Source: Saccharomycodes ludwigii
Taxonomy: Eukaryota > Ascomycota > Saccharomycetes > Saccharomycodales > Saccharomycodaceae
Direction of reading: 5' to 3'
Assembly: GCF_020623625.1 (NCBI RefSeq)
Contig: NC_060202.1
Span: 1,677,501 to 1,741,500 of the forward strand
DNA length: 64,000 nucleotides
Positions 52,220 to 61,075 of the stretch are shown here, piece after piece; position 1 is the first letter of the stretch, and each line of letters opens with the position of its first letter. The notes below the pieces were generated by a model that worked only from the letters and a program-made list of their open reading frames with translations, did not search any database and had not been told where the DNA came from. A program made the position numbers and the translations under genes.

Positions 52220-54883
52220 CTAATCTTCATCAGAATCTTCTAGAGTTTCCTTTAAAAATTCTATTCTGTCGATACAAACCGGTTCTGTATGTTTGTCAAT
52301 AACTCTTTGTAATTTTGCCTGATTTTGAGACATTACATCAATGTTATCTTCCTCAGTCCAAATGCCCCTAATATTCTGAGGTGGATTTTCTCCATTATAA
52401 AACATGTATAAGAAATAAAAGAAAATCAAAATTCTATCACCATGTACTGCTTTTAATACATCAACGGCAAAATCGCTGTTAATAGCTAATTCTTTTGTCA
52501 TACCATCTACAATTTCTTCAGGCTCCGTAAGCTTTAAAGTTTTTTTAACAAAAAATTTGAGTTGTTCGAAAAATTGGTTAGAAGTGGTAAATTTTTCAAA
52601 ATTAGGGGTAAAAATTTTCCTATCTTCAGTTATTGAAGACGGGAACTTGATATCCTTGATTTTATCATTAATATCTTGGGAAGATAAAATAATGTCAACC
52701 TTCTTTAAATCACCTTTGTTAGCTGCATCAGATGCATCACTAGGTGTAGTCACTATAATATTATCTAAACTATTAGCAGCTACAGCCGTGGCAGCGGTTG
52801 TCGTAACAGAAACAGGCTGGTTTGCAGAAGTAAAATGTGGATTCATGATCAGCTCTATGATTGAATCGTGAGTACCAGCCAGATCTTCAATGGTCTTTTT
52901 ATTGCGGCCGCCAATAGCGGCAGCTGCAGCAGCCAAAGCAGCAGCAGTAGCAGCGTTACTGTTCTGTTTACTAGTATCGTTATCAGTATTATTATTTTTA
53001 TTGCCAGTATGTTGTTGCTGATTAAAAACTGGTTCTTTTGCTAGTTGTGTTAATAAATGTTCGAAATTTTGGGCAGAAGTGTTATCGATAGGTTTTACCG
53101 TTCTTGCATAGTTGCCAGGCTGTGTTTTTCTGAGAGATCTTTCCTTTCTACTAGTTAAATTCTTCATTGGAGTTGGTATTTCGCCTTTTTCAAGACATTC
53201 CTCATAATATTGAATATAATTATCCACTCCATATTTTAAAGCAAACTTCCTATATCTATCTCTCCAAGAAACAGGGGGATGTTGAGGATATATTTGATTA
53301 AAATTCTTAAAGAAATCTCTTGATAGAGGACCACGTCTATCTTCCACTTTAAAAGATTTAAAATCAGGTTCTGTTCCCGGTATGGTAGGAAATTTGTTTA
53401 AAGTGATTTGCTTACGCGCAGAATCATTGCTATTGCTAATGGCCGTGCCATTTGTTGCTAAAGGCTCTTTTGTGTCCGGATCGACTTGATATAAATCAAC
53501 ATAAAATTGTTTCTTTATAGCAATACATAAATTATAATCTTCCTCTGCAGTATAATTTTTCTTCAAACCGGGTGGTTTAACATTAGTCTTGATATATTGC
53601 CCATTTGCATCTTTGATTAAGTCACCACTTTCATCGGTCTCATATACCCAGTCTAATTTATCAGATAATTGGGTTCTAAATCTGTGTCTAATGGAATTAC
53701 CAGTATGAGCACCCAAATAATTAGAAATTTCATGAAATAAACTATGAGTATCACGTTTTCTAGGGTTTTTCCTGACAACATCTAAAATAAATTGATCCTC
53801 TTCAGGGGTAAAGTTCATTTTACTAGCAACTAAAGCATTATTGGCAACATAAACTCTTTGACTTTTATTATGGGCGGCCGTAATGGGTTTTTCATTTTGT
53901 ATATTGCTATTGTTTTCAGAATTATTTTTAATATTAGATTGAAAAGAGGTGTTATTATTGGTTTCGGATGTGCCAGCAATGAGATCATTGACACTGGGAT
54001 CATTATTGTTCTTATTATTAGCGTTATTTTCAGTAGTATCAATTGCAACATTACTGTTGGTTTCGATGTGTTTTCTTTTGGAAAAATTCAAATCAGTTAT
54101 GTCAGTTGTACCAATTGGGTTATTGCTAATGTCATTACTATTATTATTATTATTAACATCATGAGTATTAACAGTACCATTATCTTCTTGATTAATTAAA
54201 TCGGCATAGTTTGTGCCCTCCACATCTTCTTCTTCATTATTTTCTTCTTCATTATCTTCTTCTTCCACACGTTCTTCATTTTGTCTATCACTAATAGATC
54301 TTTTCTTAATATTAACTGATGGAGGTGAATCTGGAATAGATTTATAACTCTCATGTTGTAATTCTGTATCAATACTCTCTATTTCAGCTTTAAAAAGATT
54401 CATATCGACTATGCTATTAGTCTCGATACACTTTTCGATGAAAGCTGGTTTTAAAACATTGACATTATCCAAGGTAGCGTCAGTGATAGAATCGGCCAAA
54501 ATAATGTCAAAGTCTTCACGATTATTACTATCACTAGCTGAATATTTAGAACATTTACCACCGTATTTCTCAATTGTATTAGCTAGCTGGGTATATTGTA
54601 GGGTACCGACATTTTTTTCCATAATGGAAAAGCTAATGTTAGCGAATAAAGATTTATTAATGTTGGTGAGATTTTCTGTTTGCTTGGAAGTTTCATTGGG
54701 GGTAATATTAGTAGCATCAGGAGTAGGAGTCGAAGCATTATCAGTATTGCTCCGATGAAGTTGTATTTGCGAGTTATTCTTAGTAATATCTTCCGGTGCG
54801 CTTATGTAGCCATCTGAATTGTCGTGAACGGAATCAAAATCTGAATCATTTGCAATGGTACCAATCTTTTTATCGTCTGACAT
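52220..54883 (-). CDS. RAP1: Rap1 telomere and promoter DNA-binding protein
   Basis: An 887-residue protein (S. cerevisiae Rap1 about 827 aa) with the full domain order. The BRCT domain spans about 75-165 (SLFANISFSIMEKNVGTLQY, IEKYGGKCSKYS). An Asn/Glu-rich linker follows. Two Myb-type DNA-binding repeats span about 354-590 (FTPEEDQFILDVVRKNPRKR with GNSIRHRFRTQL, then KKNYTAEEDYNLCIAIKKQF, VSWRDRYRKFALKYGVDNYI). A linker with an Ala run (near residue 660) follows, and the C-terminal RCT domain spans about 765-880 (FFVKKTLKLTEPEEIVDGM, KAVHGDRILIFFYFLYMFYN, IRGIWTEEDNI). In yeasts Rap1 binds telomeric repeats, ribosomal-protein and glycolytic promoters; the RCT recruits Sir and Rif proteins. 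The DNA-binding region is well preserved, so a near-canonical site preference is expected (inference). Confidence 0.97.
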   Translation of the reverse strand: MSDDKKIGTIANDSDFDSVHDNSDGYISAPEDITKNNSQIQLHRSNTDNASTPTPDATNITPNETSKQTENLTNINKSLFANISFSIMEKNVGTLQYTQLANTIEKYGGKCSKYSASDSNNREDFDIILADSITDATLDNVNVLKPAFIEKCIETNSIVDMNLFKAEIESIDTELQHESYKSIPDSPPSVNIKKRSISDRQNEERVEEEDNEEENNEEEDVEGTNYADLINQEDNGTVNTHDVNNNNNSNDISNNPIGTTDITDLNFSKRKHIETNSNVAIDTTENNANNKNNNDPSVNDLIAGTSETNNNTSFQSNIKNNSENNSNIQNEKPITAAHNKSQRVYVANNALVASKMNFTPEEDQFILDVVRKNPRKRDTHSLFHEISNYLGAHTGNSIRHRFRTQLSDKLDWVYETDESGDLIKDANGQYIKTNVKPPGLKKNYTAEEDYNLCIAIKKQFYVDLYQVDPDTKEPLATNGTAISNSNDSARKQITLNKFPTIPGTEPDFKSFKVEDRRGPLSRDFFKNFNQIYPQHPPVSWRDRYRKFALKYGVDNYIQYYEECLEKGEIPTPMKNLTSRKERSLRKTQPGNYARTVKPIDNTSAQNFEHLLTQLAKEPVFNQQQHTGNKNNNTDNDTSKQNSNAATAAALAAAAAAIGGRNKKTIEDLAGTHDSIIELIMNPHFTSANQPVSVTTTAATAVAANSLDNIIVTTPSDASDAANKGDLKKVDIILSSQDINDKIKDIKFPSSITEDRKIFTPNFEKFTTSNQFFEQLKFFVKKTLKLTEPEEIVDGMTKELAINSDFAVDVLKAVHGDRILIFFYFLYMFYNGENPPQNIRGIWTEEDNIDVMSQNQAKLQRVIDKHTEPVCIDRIEFLKETLEDSDED

Positions 54884-55157
54884 CTCCTTGCTCTCTGGTA
54901 TTTATATATATTTTTTTTGTTTTTAAGCGTTATGGTTTAATAGATACAAAAATGTCACTATATATATATATATATTCTGGTTCTATTTTTTTGTTTATTT
55001 TTGGCGTAAGTTTTTTTTTTTTACTATGTAGAAGCTGATGTCTATCGTGGTTGTTGTCGTTGTAGTAATCGTTGTTATTTACCGTCTAAGGATGTTTTAA
55101 AAAGTTAAAGGTGTTGAAAGATGATTGTATTTTTTTTTTCCCTAAACTTTTTTAATA

Positions 55158-55191
<34 letters not shown>

Positions 55192-55378
55192 ATTGCAGCC
55201 TTAACTTTACCCGGATTTTATCAAAAAACAAATTAAAATTAAATTAAATTGAAATAAAAAACGAAAACGAAAACGAAAACGAAAACTATCGGTATATTAA
55301 ATACATCCCACATAAAACGGTTTATACTATCTAGATATATTTACTTATATTTAATTTAATGCAAAAAACTATTATAAA
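54884..55378. other. intergenic, RAP1 promoter and PPN2 3' flank
   Basis: 495 bp. It has TA-alternating runs at 54903-54911 and 54959-54974 near the RAP1 ATG, a 28-A run near 55159-55187, a TTACCCG motif at 55207-55213, and a (CGAAAA)n repeat at 55261-55285. No other gene seen. Confidence 0.6.
55207..55213. promoter_or_regulatory. TTACCCG, Reb1-type site upstream of RAP1
   Basis: Exact Reb1 core, followed by GG, about 325 bp upstream of the RAP1 start and 165 bp past the PPN2 stop. A general-factor site in the promoter of another general factor is plausible; a terminator role for PPN2 is also possible. Motif only. Confidence 0.35.
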
Positions 55379-56614
55379 CTAGTGACAATCAACTTGATAC
55401 AATGTAGGCTCTTGAAAATCAGCACTTTTTTTGTGCTTTTTGCTTTTATCAACATCGATCGCATTTTTTGATTCATGTTCATATAACAACCCACTTAATT
55501 CTCCGCCCTTAACACACCTTGAATCCAAACCCTTAGTATATGGTCTTAGGTTTAGACCTTTTTTGGCATTATGACCGTATAAAATGGTACTGGTTGGGGT
55601 ATCGCTCTCTTTATTTTTCCTCCACAGCTTGTACCAAGGTACAGAATTATCAAACTTGAATTTTGAAGTGTTAGACCAATCATTTTTATCAACATACTTC
55701 ATGGACACCGCATTTCTAATAGAAGGATTGTCCACTTCATTGGGTAAAATACCGGCATGAACCGCAACTAATGAATGGCTGGTGGAGATATTGTATTTTA
55801 GCATTACGTTGCAATGATTAGCTATAAACCCTAACCTATCCCAACCCAAGTTATTTGCCAATATTTTATGTTTTTTGGTAATTATATTAGAATCTAATAT
55901 GAAATATTCAATTGAGTCGCTGCTGTTGCCGGTAGAAAACCTAATGGGTATAAACCCATCTTCTATTAAATCATCATTGTCAAAATATTTTTTGTTATTT
56001 TCATTATTACCAAACTTTTTTTTCAATAATTTATTTAGTTTTCTAATCATTTTGTTGTTATTTAATAAAGCAGAGATTACTGATATTTCGTGGTTTCCTA
56101 GTACACATTTTACCTGATCTTGATTTTCGATAATCCAATCAACAACTTTTGTAGATTCGGGGCCCTTCGATATAAAATCACCCAATAAAACATATGTGGT
56201 GGGTGTATTATTATCTTTTTCTACTGAATCTATTAAATCCATTAAGTAGCTGTATTCCCCATGCACATCACCAATGAAAAGTAGATTATCGGTGTTATCA
56301 CTGTTGATAAACCCGTTTTTATCTATTATGGGGAAATTTTCTATCTTGTTTTCGATAAAATTTGTAATCTCACCGGTTACATAGGAGAATAATATCATTA
56401 TAGTTAAAAGTACCATAATAATTCCAGCAATGAAAAAAAGTGTTGTTGATAAAAACCTTGTTTTATAAGAGTGCTTATTGCGAATATTAGTGTCATCAAT
56501 AGCAACATCAGTATTGTAATATAATTGTGTGTGCTCTAACATCAAGGATGACTCTTCATTTTCATTATCGTTAGGCTTTTTATAATTTGTACTCGCATTA
56601 GTAATGTTAACCAT
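55379..56614 (-). CDS. PPN2: Ppn2 vacuolar metallophosphatase (endopolyphosphatase)
   Basis: A 411-residue PPP-fold phosphatase (S. cerevisiae Ppn2 about 326 aa). The N-terminus is hydrophilic, then a single membrane anchor lies at about 56-79 (FLSTTLFFIAGIIMVLL), typical of a type II vacuolar membrane protein delivered by the MVB pathway. Catalytic motifs follow: GDVHGE at 115-120, GDFISKG at 145-151, GNHE at 173-176, the later VAVHAGILP and YGHNAKKGLN. Yeast Ppn2 cleaves inorganic polyphosphate internally in a zinc-dependent way. The C-terminus (LYEHESKNAI) is lumenal. A CACGTG box lies 227 bp upstream (56841). Confidence 0.93.
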   Translation of the reverse strand: MVNITNASTNYKKPNDNENEESSLMLEHTQLYYNTDVAIDDTNIRNKHSYKTRFLSTTLFFIAGIIMVLLTIMILFSYVTGEITNFIENKIENFPIIDKNGFINSDNTDNLLFIGDVHGEYSYLMDLIDSVEKDNNTPTTYVLLGDFISKGPESTKVVDWIIENQDQVKCVLGNHEISVISALLNNNKMIRKLNKLLKKKFGNNENNKKYFDNDDLIEDGFIPIRFSTGNSSDSIEYFILDSNIITKKHKILANNLGWDRLGFIANHCNVMLKYNISTSHSLVAVHAGILPNEVDNPSIRNAVSMKYVDKNDWSNTSKFKFDNSVPWYKLWRKNKESDTPTSTILYGHNAKKGLNLRPYTKGLDSRCVKGGELSGLLYEHESKNAIDVDKSKKHKKSADFQEPTLYQVDCH

Positions 56615-56840
56615 TGTTAAACTTGTAATGTAGTTTTATCTCTTTCGCTATAAGTTTTTTTCTTTTCCTTGTTAATTATTTTCTTGTGTTAAATTGAAAT
56701 TTATGGTTGCTTATATAGACTTAGATAGGTATGACCTTGATGGTTAAACAATCTTTTTACCTTTTTTAATTCTACATGTAATTTATGTAGCGATAATTCA
56801 TTATATATATATATATATATATACTTTTATTAGCCATCTA

Positions 56841-56846
56841 CACGTG
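56841..56846. promoter_or_regulatory. CACGTG box upstream of PPN2
   Basis: E-box core 227 bp upstream of PPN2. In S. cerevisiae several polyphosphate genes respond to phosphate starvation via Pho4, which binds CACGTG or CACGTT. Flanks here (CACGTGCAT) are not the optimal Pho4 GGG flank. Motif only. Confidence 0.3.
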
Positions 56847-57806
56847 CATTCAAATTTATTACGATTGTTTATATATATATATATATAGTTTTTGTGTTAA
56901 TTTCAATGAGTGAAAAGGGAAAAAGAAAAAAGTTAATTTTATCCGGATTTTATCCGGTAAAGAGCGAATTAAAAAAAAAGAGAAAAAAGAAAAAAAGAAA
57001 AAGCACATTTTGTAAAAGCGGGAAAGCATTTTTCTTTTTTTTTTTTGGTCGTCTCATTGATTTTAAATATTATCCACAACACAGAAAATAAAATAAAAAA
57101 TTGCATTCAACGCGGTAAAGACTCTGTAACCCTTTAGGTAAATGATGCCATTAATACCATCCAATGTTTCACTACTGCAATTATAGTTTTTATAAAAGTT
57201 AAAAACCCTATGTTAAAAGCGTCCGATATTGACTTTCTCGGTACATTATTCTGCCCTTTATATTTTTATTGACGGTTATTTTGTTTTTAATATTCTTTTT
57301 TATATCCAAAACTTTCCATTAAGCTTGTAAAGCTTGGAGTAAAATGTGGCTACATTACTAGAAATATATTGAGCTGTCAAACTGAATTTGTCTTGTAAAT
57401 ATTGTTATTAAAATATCTATTGTACAGAGTGGTTTATTTATGTAAAAAAATGGTATAGTTAAACACATCAGTGTCAAGTTTTAATTAAATATAGCAAGCA
57501 TTGAATACGTAATATATTGCACACTCAGATGCATCCGGAGATAATGTATCATAGCAGTAATAATAATAAAATGGTTAGTGAAAAAGTTATTTCCCCCCTT
57601 CTTCTCTGCCCTTCAAATGGATTCGGTTAATACGAGTAGAGTTATTCATTGTGCGTATTTCTAATGAGAAATGACCAGTTGTGATGTTTTTGTACGCATG
57701 GTTCTGTACTTTGTTCGGTTCACATTTTGCGGATTTGCAGATTTACCAACAAAGCGAAAAAAAAAAAATGAATAACCGGTACATGATTTATGTGGACAGA
57801 TGTTAC

Positions 57807-57854
57807 TAGATAGAAATATATACGTATGCTAATAGATAGAAATATATACGTATG
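57807..57854. repeat. 22-bp perfect direct repeat
   Basis: TAGATAGAAATATATACGTATG occurs at 57807-57828 and again at 57833-57854, separated by CTAA. It lies in the intergenic region between PPN2 and YPD1, about 430 bp upstream of YPD1. Confidence 0.9.
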
Positions 57855-58164
57855 TAACACAAATAGCCCAGAAAAACCTACACAACTCTTACAAAAAGAA
57901 AAACGTTTTAATATTATTACCACCAATGCTTATGATTGATTACAATAAAAAAAAAAAAAGAAAGAAGGAAAAAAAAGAAGAAAAAGAAAGAAATTGTTTT
58001 CATATTCTACATCATAGAGGAATAAACTCGAACTTCTATTTTTATTTTGCACACTAGACAAAAAAAATATAAAATTAAAAAATATAAACAATACCTTTTA
58101 CATTACCAATATACTATATAAAAATACATTAACAAGCTGGTGGAAAAAGGTATAGACGATAGAC

Positions 58165-58199
<35 letters not shown>

Positions 58200-58281
58200 A
58201 CCACAATTCCTATAACCAGAAGGGGCTTTCTCTCTAGAAAGAAAAGAGCAAAAAAAATAAAAATAAAAATAAAAATAAAAG

Positions 58282-58746
58282 ATGACAAGTATAATACCTA
58301 ATGATGTTATTAACTGGGATATCCTAAATGAAATTATATCTATGGATGAAGATGATCCAGACTTTTCCAAAGAATTAATACGCCAGTTCATTGAACAAGC
58401 TAAGCAAACATTTGATCAAATACAAGATTTACTACAACAATGTGCTAGCAGCAGTGATACAAGGAGTTTGTTGCAAGAAATTAGCAATTTGGGTCATTTC
58501 CTAAAAGGTTCTAGTTCAGCTTTGGGTCTAACCAGAATAGCTTGGTACTGTGAGTGTATACAAAACTACGGGAATCTAAAAAACTATGGTGGGTCACATA
58601 CTATAAGACAAGATAATGGCCCTAACAATAATAATAATAATATCCCTGCTTTTATTAAGTTATTAAAAAATGCATTAAAAAATGCCAGAATAGAATTTGA
58701 ATTAGCCAGATCAGAGTTATCTAAATATTATAAGGAGGAATTATAG
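58282..58746 (+). CDS. YPD1: Ypd1 histidine phosphotransfer protein
   Basis: A 154-residue HPt protein (S. cerevisiae Ypd1 about 167 aa). The N-terminal helices (VINWDILNEIISMDEDDPDF) and the phosphoacceptor site LGHFLKGSSSALGL are conserved, with the phosphorylated His at residue 72. WYCECIQNYG follows, then an Asn-rich loop and the last helices. Ypd1 relays phosphate from the Sln1 sensor kinase to Ssk1 (HOG osmosensing) and Skn7. Its 3' end converges tightly with MGS1: only 23 bp separate the two stop codons. In S. cerevisiae YPD1 is YDL235C beside PHO13, here two genes away. Confidence 0.96.
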   Translation: MTSIIPNDVINWDILNEIISMDEDDPDFSKELIRQFIEQAKQTFDQIQDLLQQCASSSDTRSLLQEISNLGHFLKGSSSALGLTRIAWYCECIQNYGNLKNYGGSHTIRQDNGPNNNNNNIPAFIKLLKNALKNARIEFELARSELSKYYKEEL

Positions 58747-58769
58747 CTTTTATAGTGTGCATGTATAAT

Positions 58770-60614
58770 TTAATGTTTGTCTGAATCAACAATGTTTCCC
58801 AGGTCAGGTGCATTTTCTAAAAAATTTAATTCAGCTTTATTCAGACCGATATTTTGTAACACTTTCTCCGGGAAATATGTTTGGTCACATTCCCCATTTA
58901 CATAATCGGGGTTATATTTATAGTCTTTTTTATAACCAAGATCAGCCATTAGTTTCGTAGGAGCATTTCTTAAATGTAGCGGTATTTCGCTACTAGCTAA
59001 CTCATACTTATTTTCTCTTAATGAGCTTTTGATGTTATTCCATGCTCTATACAACTTTACCGACTTAGGTGATTTAGCCAGTTCAACACAACATTGTGCT
59101 AAACATAGGTCTGCTTCTGGTAGCCCAACTTTCATTACTGCATCATGTGCTGCCACTGCCAATGGCAACATCTTACTATTGATCAATCCTATATCTTCAC
59201 TGGCTATTCTTATCATTCTCCTAGCTATATATAATGGATCTTCTCCACTAGTTAACATTTTAGCCAAATAGTATAAACTAGCATTTGCATCACCGCCTCT
59301 TATGCTTTTATGAAAGGCGGATATGGTATCATAATGATTGTCTCCCTTGGCATCATAGTAAAATATGTTCTGTTTATTATTTAGGATATTTTGTGTTTCC
59401 TCCAACGTTATTGATTTAGTTGGATCTACCTGTACGTTGGTACACACCAATTCCAAAATATTTAAACTTCTTCTTGTATCACCATTACTCAATTTACAAA
59501 TATACTCCAAGACGTTATCTTCAAATTTCAATTGTTCTGCTGGAGATCTATAATTATTGAGCATCTTTATTCCGCTTTCTAAGACTTTAAACATATTCTC
59601 CTGTGTCATTTTATTCAATGTGAAAACTTGTACTCTACTGAGTAGTGCATTGTTTAGTTGAAAGCTAGGATTTTCAGTGGTACATCCAACTAAAATTATG
59701 TCACCATTCTCTATATATGGTAATAACACATCTTGTTGTGACTTGGTGAAGCGGTGTATCTCATCAATAAATAAAACAGTGGTATATTTGGTTAATATAT
59801 AATTTTTATGAGCTTTTTCGAAAATTTTTCTCAATTCTTGTACAGTAGCAACTGTAGCACTGGTCTCAATCAAAGTATATTTATTCTTCGTGGCAGTAGC
59901 AGAAGTGTAATTATTGGTGAATTTTACTATTAATCGGGCAAGTGTTGTTTTACCTACACCTGGAGGGCCCCAAAGTATCATTGAAGGTATCCTGTTGCTA
60001 ATTAAAAATTTGTACAATATCCCATCACTACTATCCAATAAATGATCTTGTCCTACATATTCGCTTAAGGTAGACGGTCTTATTTTTTCACTCAAGGGTA
60101 AATGACTTATTTTATTTAAATATTTCTTACGATTCTCATTATCTTTCTCTTCAATATCTGTTTGATCCAGTTTCCTCTTGGTATTTTCATCGGTATAATT
60201 TTTAGTAGCATGGTGTGCCTCTTCGTGGTCAGTAACATCAACCGATATAAGATCTTTTTCTTTTTTCTCGTTATCATCACCATCAACATCGTCATTTTTT
60301 CCCCCATCTTCTTCTTCTCCATCTAAGATGGTAATTCTCTCAGATTTTGACACTGATGGCTCAGAGTTATTCAATTTTTTAGAATTTTGTGAAAAAAAAT
60401 TGATTAAGTTAGATTGTTTAGAAGGTGCCAATGTGTTTTTAATATTAGAATTATTAGTATTTTTTAACATGGTATGCGTAGGAGTACCGGTGGTATTGTC
60501 CGAGTTACTAGAAATTTCAAGTTTTTTGGAACATCCCAGGTCTAAATGCTTGTTAATCGATAAAAAGGGTACCTTTTTATTGCATAATGGGCACAACACT
60601 AATTGTTCAACCAT
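58770..60614 (-). CDS. MGS1: Mgs1 AAA+ ATPase (WRNIP1/RarA family)
   Basis: A 614-residue protein (S. cerevisiae Mgs1 about 587 aa). The N-terminal ubiquitin-binding UBZ finger is Cys8, Cys11, His23, Cys28 (CPLCNKKVPFLSINKHLDLGC without its ends). An acidic linker follows, then the AAA+ core: SEYVGQDHLL, Walker A ILWGPPGVGKTTLARLI near residue 215, Walker B VLFIDEIHRF near 280, sensor GCTTENPSFQLN, and the C-terminal RarA tetramerisation part (IARRMIRIASEDIGL, APTKLMADLGYKKDYKYNPD). Mgs1 acts at stalled forks with PCNA, polymerase delta and Rad5-pathway factors. An ACGCGT box lies in its promoter. In S. cerevisiae it is YNL218W, next to PPN2 and ALG9. Confidence 0.97.
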   Translation of the reverse strand: MVEQLVLCPLCNKKVPFLSINKHLDLGCSKKLEISSNSDNTTGTPTHTMLKNTNNSNIKNTLAPSKQSNLINFFSQNSKKLNNSEPSVSKSERITILDGEEEDGGKNDDVDGDDNEKKEKDLISVDVTDHEEAHHATKNYTDENTKRKLDQTDIEEKDNENRKKYLNKISHLPLSEKIRPSTLSEYVGQDHLLDSSDGILYKFLISNRIPSMILWGPPGVGKTTLARLIVKFTNNYTSATATKNKYTLIETSATVATVQELRKIFEKAHKNYILTKYTTVLFIDEIHRFTKSQQDVLLPYIENGDIILVGCTTENPSFQLNNALLSRVQVFTLNKMTQENMFKVLESGIKMLNNYRSPAEQLKFEDNVLEYICKLSNGDTRRSLNILELVCTNVQVDPTKSITLEETQNILNNKQNIFYYDAKGDNHYDTISAFHKSIRGGDANASLYYLAKMLTSGEDPLYIARRMIRIASEDIGLINSKMLPLAVAAHDAVMKVGLPEADLCLAQCCVELAKSPKSVKLYRAWNNIKSSLRENKYELASSEIPLHLRNAPTKLMADLGYKKDYKYNPDYVNGECDQTYFPEKVLQNIGLNKAELNFLENAPDLGNIVDSDKH

Positions 60615-61027
60615 CAGGTTTATTATTATATTTATTCTTTATTTGGAATATAATATATGTATATATATATGTATGGATATTCTCTTTTAAAAAAAAAAAA
60701 AAAGAAAAAAAAGAAAATAATATTTTTTATCATTTGTTAAATGGAAAAGATGAGAAAGAAAAAAAAGAAATACATACATATATAATAAAATAAAATAAAA
60801 ACATGGGAAACATAATTTTTTTTTTTTTTTTTTTTTTTTTTTTCTATTACGCGTTTTTCTTTAATAAATTTCCAAAAGCAACTGCAACCCCAAAATTTTC
60901 TTTTTCTTTATGTGAGCATTGTTCATATATTTAGTAATCCAAGAACACTAAATAAAATAATCTCTTTATGATGTATTCATTAATCAAAACAGTATGTTAA
61001 ATTCAATTGTAGGCCACGTTTAAAAAG

Positions 61028-61058
<31 letters not shown>

Positions 61059-61075
61059 AAAGATTAAAATTTAAA
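60615..61075. other. intergenic, MGS1 promoter and PHO13 3' flank
   Basis: 461 bp. A TA-alternating run lies at 60655-60675, T tract at 60819-60843, ACGCGT at 60849-60854, and a long A run near 61029-61052 at the PHO13 end. No other gene seen. Confidence 0.6.
60849..60854. promoter_or_regulatory. ACGCGT (MCB) upstream of MGS1
   Basis: Consensus MluI cell-cycle box about 235 bp upstream of MGS1, flanked by a T tract. MBF drives G1/S expression of replication and repair genes in yeasts, so the position in front of a replication-stress ATPase is sensible. A single motif match only. Confidence 0.4.

Larger units (their letters stand above)
56615..58281. other. 1.67-kb divergent intergenic region, PPN2 and YPD1
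   Basis: Gene-free as far as I can tell. It holds a CACGTG box (56841-56846), TA-alternating runs (56801-56824, 56868-56887), two TATCCGG copies (56939-56957), a 22-bp direct repeat (57807-57828 and 57833-57854) and a 29-A run near 58168-58197 before YPD1. The section 57100-57700 is of mixed composition and could hide a small RNA, but no box pattern or B-box is convincing. Confidence 0.55.

Noticed and set aside
57100-57700. Possible small RNA in the less biased part of the PPN2-YPD1 gap
   Set aside because: An isolated AAATGATG was seen, but no paired boxes, tRNA B-box or stable stem could be made out by eye.
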